Assembly (NCBI RefSeq): GCF_023518235.1
Contig: NZ_CP090423.1
Coordinates: 1,240,001 to 1,304,000, forward strand
Source of the DNA: Stenotrophomonas maltophilia
GTDB taxonomy: Bacteria > Pseudomonadota > Gammaproteobacteria > Xanthomonadales > Xanthomonadaceae
Reading direction: 5' to 3'
Length of the DNA stretch: 64,000 bases
A program made the position numbers and the translations under genes. The notes below the pieces were generated by a model. It searched no databases, had not been told where the DNA came from, and saw nothing but the letters and a program-made list of their open reading frames with translations. Of the stretch, positions 60,232 to 64,000 are shown one piece after another; position 1 is the first letter of the stretch; each line of letters starts with the position of its first letter.

Positions 60232-61434
60232 ATGACCCGACGCTACGACATCGACGCCCTGCGCGTATTCGCATTCGCGCTGCTGATTCTCTACCACACC
60301 GGCATGGCCTACGTGGACGACTGGGGCTTCCACCTCAAGAGCGTGCACGCCGCCGAATGGCTGCAATGGCCGATGCTGTTCTTCAACCGCTGGCGGATGT
60401 CGCTGCTGTTCCTGATCTCGGGTATCGCCATCGCGCTGATGCGCCCTGAGGGAAGACTGCTGCGCTTTGCCGGCCTGCGCACCTGGCGGCTGCTGCTGCC
60501 GCTGCTGTTCGGCATGTTCGTGATCGTGCCGATCCAGCCCTATTGCGAGGGCGTTGCCAACGGCCATGTGGCGCCAGGCTTCGGCCACTTCCTGCTGCGC
60601 TACTGGCAGGTACGGCCGTGGCCGGAAGGCAGCTTTGCCGGCTGGCAGTACGGCATCACCTGGAACCATCTGTGGTACCTGGCCTACCTGTGGAACTACA
60701 CACTGGCGCTGGCGCTGTTGATGCCGGTGCTGGCCATGGTGCGCAGGGCCGTGGCCGGCGTGGCTGCCTCGCCGACCCTGCTGATCGGCATCCCGTTCGC
60801 CCTGCTGCTGACCTGGGTGATCTGGCTGGAGCCGATCTACCCGTCCACCAATACGCTGGTGGGCGACTGGTACCAGCACGCCAAGTACGCCACGGTGTTC
60901 CTGGCCGGCTACCTGCTGGCGCGCGAACCGACGTTCTGGGAACGGGTGGTCTCCCTGCGCCGCACCACGCTGTGGCTGGCCTTGGCCGCCATCGGCTGGT
61001 ACATGGGCCTGCGCATCCTCGGCCAGGTGCTGCCGGGCGACTCACCGCTGCGGCAGTGGCCCGAACCGTTCTGGGATCTGCAGGGCAGGACCACCCAGTC
61101 GCTGTATGTGTGGACCGCGCTGCTGGCCATCCTCGGCTGGGGCAAGGTGCTGCTCGACCGTCCGTTCCGCTGGCTGCCGTACTGCACCGAGGCGATCTAC
61201 CCCTGGTACATGCTGCACCAGAGCCTGATCATCGCGCTGCTGTTCTGGCTCAAGCCGCTGCAGCTGGGGCCGTGGCTGGAGCCGACCCTGCTGCTGGGCG
61301 GCACGGTGGCTGGCTGCCTGTTGATCCACGAACTGCTGATCCGCCGCACGCGCTGGTTGCGGCCGCTGTTCGGGCTGCGCGCCGATGCAGGGCCGAGCCC
61401 ACGCTCGCCTGCGTCTGCCATGAGCCGAGCATAG
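60232..61434 (+). CDS. Membrane acyltransferase family 3 protein
   Basis: A 400-residue integral membrane protein with about ten helices, of the acyltransferase 3 (OpgC/OafA-type) family. The start RRYDIDALRVFAFALLILYHTGMAY is the family signature with its catalytic His. Later segments include LLFLISGIAIAL, YPWYMLHQSLIIALLF and LLIHELLIRRTRWLRPLFG. Such enzymes acylate glycans or lipids at the membrane, for example osmoregulated periplasmic glucans. The final codons and stop (MSRA, then TAG) lie inside an SMAG hairpin. Divergence from a LytTR regulator hints at dedicated control. Confidence 0.86.
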   Translation: MTRRYDIDALRVFAFALLILYHTGMAYVDDWGFHLKSVHAAEWLQWPMLFFNRWRMSLLFLISGIAIALMRPEGRLLRFAGLRTWRLLLPLLFGMFVIVPIQPYCEGVANGHVAPGFGHFLLRYWQVRPWPEGSFAGWQYGITWNHLWYLAYLWNYTLALALLMPVLAMVRRAVAGVAASPTLLIGIPFALLLTWVIWLEPIYPSTNTLVGDWYQHAKYATVFLAGYLLAREPTFWERVVSLRRTTLWLALAAIGWYMGLRILGQVLPGDSPLRQWPEPFWDLQGRTTQSLYVWTALLAILGWGKVLLDRPFRWLPYCTEAIYPWYMLHQSLIIALLFWLKPLQLGPWLEPTLLLGGTVAGCLLIHELLIRRTRWLRPLFGLRADAGPSPRSPASAMSRA

Positions 61435-61446
61435 GCTCGGCTCTAC
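61423..61446. repeat. SMAG hairpin overlapping the acyltransferase stop
   Basis: AGCCGAGCATAGGCTCGGCTCTAC; the TAG in its loop (61432-61434) is the stop codon of the acyltransferase gene. Confidence 0.85.
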
Positions 61447-61565
61447 CGGTCCACCCACCGATAATCCGCTATCGTCGGCGGCTGCGCGCATGGCATCGCT
61501 GATCAAACGCACCGCGCGGTTTCGGCTCTACCCATCCACCCATCGATAGACAATCAGGACAACGG

Positions 61566-62552
61566 ATGTTCCAGACGCATTGGCACCTGTGGTTGCAGCA
61601 GACCTTCGACAGCGGCTGGATGCTGTCGCTGATGCAGTTCATCAGCCTGCTCGGTTACGAAATGGCCTATACGGCGCTGATCCTGCTGTGCGCGTTCGGT
61701 GCACGCCTGCGTGCCGGGCTATGCGTGATGCTGGCGGTGCTGCTGATGGCCTGCGCCACCCACGCGATCAAGCAGGGGGCCGCCCTGCCCCGCCCTTCGG
61801 ACGTGGACGCACGTGTGCTGGATAAAGGAGTTCCGTCGCATCCGTTCGTGGTCGATGGCGGCGGCCATGCGTTCTGGTCACTGCCCGACGCGCAGGCCAC
61901 CGCGATACTGCGCGCGCAACCTGATGCCGATTACGGTTTCAACAGCGGCCATGTCGGTGTGGCCACCGCCGCCTGCGTTGGCCTGCTGCTGGCCTTCGGC
62001 GTCCGCCGCCGCTGGCTGCGCTGGGCCCTGGTGCTGGGCTGGCCACTGCTGATGGCGTTGTCACGCATGTACCTGGGCCGGCATTTCCTCGCCGACGTAC
62101 TGGCCGGCTGGCTGATCGGCATCGGTGTAGCCCTGCTGGCCTGGCAGCTGATGCCGGAGCTGCGTGCGGCGCGGCGATGGCAGTTGCCGGTTCTGCTGGG
62201 CCTGGGCACGCTGCTGGCTTGGGCGGCGGCAACCACGCGCTACGTGCCAGTAGGTGAGGCCGGGCGGCTGCTCGCACTGGGCCTGCTGGTGGCGTGGCTG
62301 CAGTGGCGCGGCTGGCCGGTCGATCCACGGGGCGTTGCGCAGCGGGTAGCACGCGTGGTCGGCGTGGTGATGATCTACCTGCTGGCGCGACCGGTCATTG
62401 ATTGGCTGGCTGACAGCATCCCGCTGCCCAATGCCCCGGCAACCGAACTGCTGTGGCAGACCGTCGGTACGTTGGCGGTCCTCGGTGGCGGCGTGGCGCT
62501 GGCGCGGTGGATTCCGCGCCAACGCCCGCCGATGCCAGAGCGCCCCCGGTAG
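61566..62552 (+). CDS. PAP2-family membrane phosphatase
   Basis: A 328-residue membrane protein with the three PAP2 phosphatase motifs: IKQGAALPRPSD (KxxxxxxRP), YGFNSGHVGVATA (a variant of PSGH with Asn for Pro) and ALSRMYLGRHFLADVLAGW (SRxxxxxHxxxD). Such enzymes dephosphorylate lipid phosphates, for example undecaprenyl pyrophosphate or phosphatidic acid. It has about nine helices, more than the usual six; the C-terminal half (from about 205) may be an extra module. Its TAG stop is the TAG of an SMAG GTAG box. Confidence 0.87.
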   Translation: MFQTHWHLWLQQTFDSGWMLSLMQFISLLGYEMAYTALILLCAFGARLRAGLCVMLAVLLMACATHAIKQGAALPRPSDVDARVLDKGVPSHPFVVDGGGHAFWSLPDAQATAILRAQPDADYGFNSGHVGVATAACVGLLLAFGVRRRWLRWALVLGWPLLMALSRMYLGRHFLADVLAGWLIGIGVALLAWQLMPELRAARRWQLPVLLGLGTLLAWAAATTRYVPVGEAGRLLALGLLVAWLQWRGWPVDPRGVAQRVARVVGVVMIYLLARPVIDWLADSIPLPNAPATELLWQTVGTLAVLGGGVALARWIPRQRPPMPERPR

Positions 62553-62616
62553 ATCCACGCCATGCGTGGATAGGTCGTTCCCAACCCTGCGACGGCCACG
62601 CATGGCGCGGCTCTAC
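62549..62616. repeat. SMAG pair supplying stops to both flanking genes
   Basis: GTAG at 62549-62552 opens a hairpin ATCCACGCCATGCGTGGAT; the inverted partner ends with CTAC at 62613-62616. The TAG on each strand is exactly the stop codon of a converging gene. Confidence 0.85.
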
Positions 62617-64000
62617 CTCACCTCGAACTCGCCCACCAGCACGGTCTCGGCGCGGTCCTTCAACCGCAGCGTGACGCTCTGGTCCTTCTGCTTCGGCGTG
62701 CCCCAATGCGTGGTCAGGCGCAGCATCAGCGTGGTCGCACCGGTCACCAGCTGCTGGCGGCTGCCGAAGTAGTTCGCTTCCACCTTGTAGGTGCCGGGCT
62801 TGGCGTTGCGCAGCGAGAACTGCTCGGGCCCATAGCCCCCGGTGAAGTCCTGCGACATCTGCCCGCCCTGGTAGGTCAGGCGGTTGCCGTAGTAGGCGCG
62901 CTCGCCGTTCGGATCGGTCACCCAGAGGTCCATGTCACTGTTGTCGGCATCCCACGACAACACCACGCGCAGGTCCAGTGGCATCGCCTGCAACAGGCGC
63001 GGGTCGATGCTGCCGGTGTCGAGCCTGGGCGTGCTGCGTGCAACCAGATTGGTCAGCTCATCCAGCGCGATCAGCGCGATGCCATCGAAGCGGCTGTCCC
63101 ACGGCCGCACCACCACCTGGTACAGCGGCGCCAGCGCCTGCTGCGGCTTCCCGGCGGCGGCCAGCGCCAGGCCGAGGTCACGGAAACTCTGCGGTTCTTC
63201 CTGGCCCATCGCCAGCACCTGCTCGAACACCGGCACCGCCAGCGCGGGCGCATCGGCCTGCATCAACCGGTAGCCAAGCACGCGCAGCAGGTGGCGGTTG
63301 TCCAGATCCATCTCGGCCAGATTCGACAGTACACGCAGCGCCAGCTCGCGCTGGCCCTGTTCCAGCAGCAGATCGGCCACATCCAGGAAGAACGCACTGC
63401 TGTCGGCATGCGCATCGCGCTCGGCCAGGTAGCGGTTGTACAGCTGCGAGGATGGCCCTTGGCGCAGGCGCTGGGCGATGGCCGAATCCGGCTGCCATGC
63501 CGCCAGCTGGATGCCGAGCTCGCCGTCGTTGGCGGGTCCGGCCTGATCGATCGCCGAACCGGTGACCACCACCGCGTCGAGCGCCTGGTTCGCCGCGGGC
63601 ACCGAGCGACGTGCACGCGCGCTGCCAGCTTCCCTGCGCTGCTGGGCCGCCGCTGCCATCGGCGCAGGCGGGGCTGCCGGAGCAGGTGCCGCCAGCATCG
63701 CCACCGGCGCCGACTCCATCGCAGCATCTGCAGACGCCACTTCCAGCGCCCCGCCCTTCAACTGCGGCGGCGCATCCTTCGGCCAGCTGCGGCTCCACCA
63801 CTGCTGGCGCTCCTTCCAGCGTGCGGCCACCTCGTCCAGACGCCGGCGATCGGCAGCGGCGCGGTCGCTCACCTGGCGTGCGAAGCGGGCGTCGTACTCG
63901 GCGCGCAGCTTGCCCGCCGGACGGATCGCGTAGCGCAGGTAATCCTCCAGCGTTTCCAGCACGATCAGCGAGGTATCCGGCCCGACCAGGCCGAACTGCT
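62613..64000 (-). CDS. VIT-domain-type exported protein, C-terminal part (DUF2135, TPR-like)
   Basis: The gene continues beyond the right edge; the frame is open to base 64000 (FGLVGPDTSLIVLETLEDYLRYAIRP). About 460 residues are visible. After that segment, characteristic of VIT/VWA proteins, come a Pro/Ala-rich linker, a helical repeat region of TPR character (FLDVADLLLEQGQRELALRVLSNL, YRLMQADAPALAVPVFEQVL) and a C-terminal DUF2135 domain (LRVVLSWDADNSDMDLWVTDPNGE, FSLRNAKPGTYKVEANYFGS). The VIT and von Willebrand A domains should lie outside the window. The family is exported; its role is unknown. Its stop is in the SMAG pair. Confidence 0.82.
   Translation of the reverse strand, partial: QFGLVGPDTSLIVLETLEDYLRYAIRPAGKLRAEYDARFARQVSDRAAADRRRLDEVAARWKERQQWWSRSWPKDAPPQLKGGALEVASADAAMESAPVAMLAAPAPAAPPAPMAAAAQQRREAGSARARRSVPAANQALDAVVVTGSAIDQAGPANDGELGIQLAAWQPDSAIAQRLRQGPSSQLYNRYLAERDAHADSSAFFLDVADLLLEQGQRELALRVLSNLAEMDLDNRHLLRVLGYRLMQADAPALAVPVFEQVLAMGQEEPQSFRDLGLALAAAGKPQQALAPLYQVVVRPWDSRFDGIALIALDELTNLVARSTPRLDTGSIDPRLLQAMPLDLRVVLSWDADNSDMDLWVTDPNGERAYYGNRLTYQGGQMSQDFTGGYGPEQFSLRNAKPGTYKVEANYFGSRQQLVTGATTLMLRLTTHWGTPKQKDQSVTLRLKDRAETVLVGEFEVR

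Overview
This window is high-GC chromosomal DNA from a gammaproteobacterium of the Xanthomonadales, most likely the genus Stenotrophomonas (S. maltophilia complex). The evidence is the rpfB-rpfF / rpfC-rpfG diffusible-signal-factor (DSF) locus, many short hairpins starting with GTAG (the SMAG repeat family of S. maltophilia), the lysS and prfB neighbours typical of the xanthomonad rpf region, and the protein sequences throughout. I see no rRNA, tRNA, CRISPR array or intact transposase.

1-24.2 kb, motility and chemotaxis, all on the + strand: the end of flhF, then flhG, fliA, cheY, cheZ, cheA, motC, motD, the polar-array genes parC and parP, a STAS protein, a second cheY, a second cheA, three large chemoreceptors with nearly identical signalling domains, a PilZ flagellar brake, cheW, a small secreted OB-fold-like protein, and cheR-cheD-cheB. 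Seven sites fit the FliA (sigma-28) pattern TAAA-N15-GCCGATAA, so FliA made early in the cluster probably drives the later units. Long intergenic inverted repeats lie between receptor genes.

24.4-37.3 kb, aconitate region: acnB and a vapBC toxin-antitoxin pair on the - strand. Next is a - strand operon encoding a PrpF/GalD-type isomerase, a lipoprotein binding protein, an ABC ATPase, a permease and an OprO/P-like porin, with a divergent LysR regulator. Then come acnA (+) and a small secreted protein gene. Two aconitases around an aconitate-isomerase-family enzyme and a complete envelope-to-cytoplasm uptake system suggest a route for scavenging trans-aconitate or a related polycarboxylate. This is the least explained system in the window.

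37.4-43.1 kb, glycine betaine synthesis: a BCCT transporter diverges from betI-betB-betA across a 28-bp perfect palindrome, the likely BetI operator.

43.2-52.3 kb, DSF quorum sensing: rpfB and rpfF (+) converge with rpfC and rpfG (-). A lower-GC DUF2971 gene sits between rpfF and rpfC. RpfG is an HD-GYP phosphodiesterase, so DSF sensing should lower c-di-GMP, which the YcgR-like PilZ protein of the motility cluster can read. lysS follows.

52.4-64 kb, housekeeping and envelope genes: a ThDP enzyme with an aldehyde dehydrogenase, an MmyB-type regulator, prfB with its programmed frameshift, an M48 protease, a membrane LytTR regulator divergent from an acyltransferase, a PAP2 phosphatase, and the end of a VIT/DUF2135 protein cut by the window edge. 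Two further copies of the long inverted repeats and many SMAG hairpins fill the gaps; one SMAG pair supplies the stop codons of two convergent genes.
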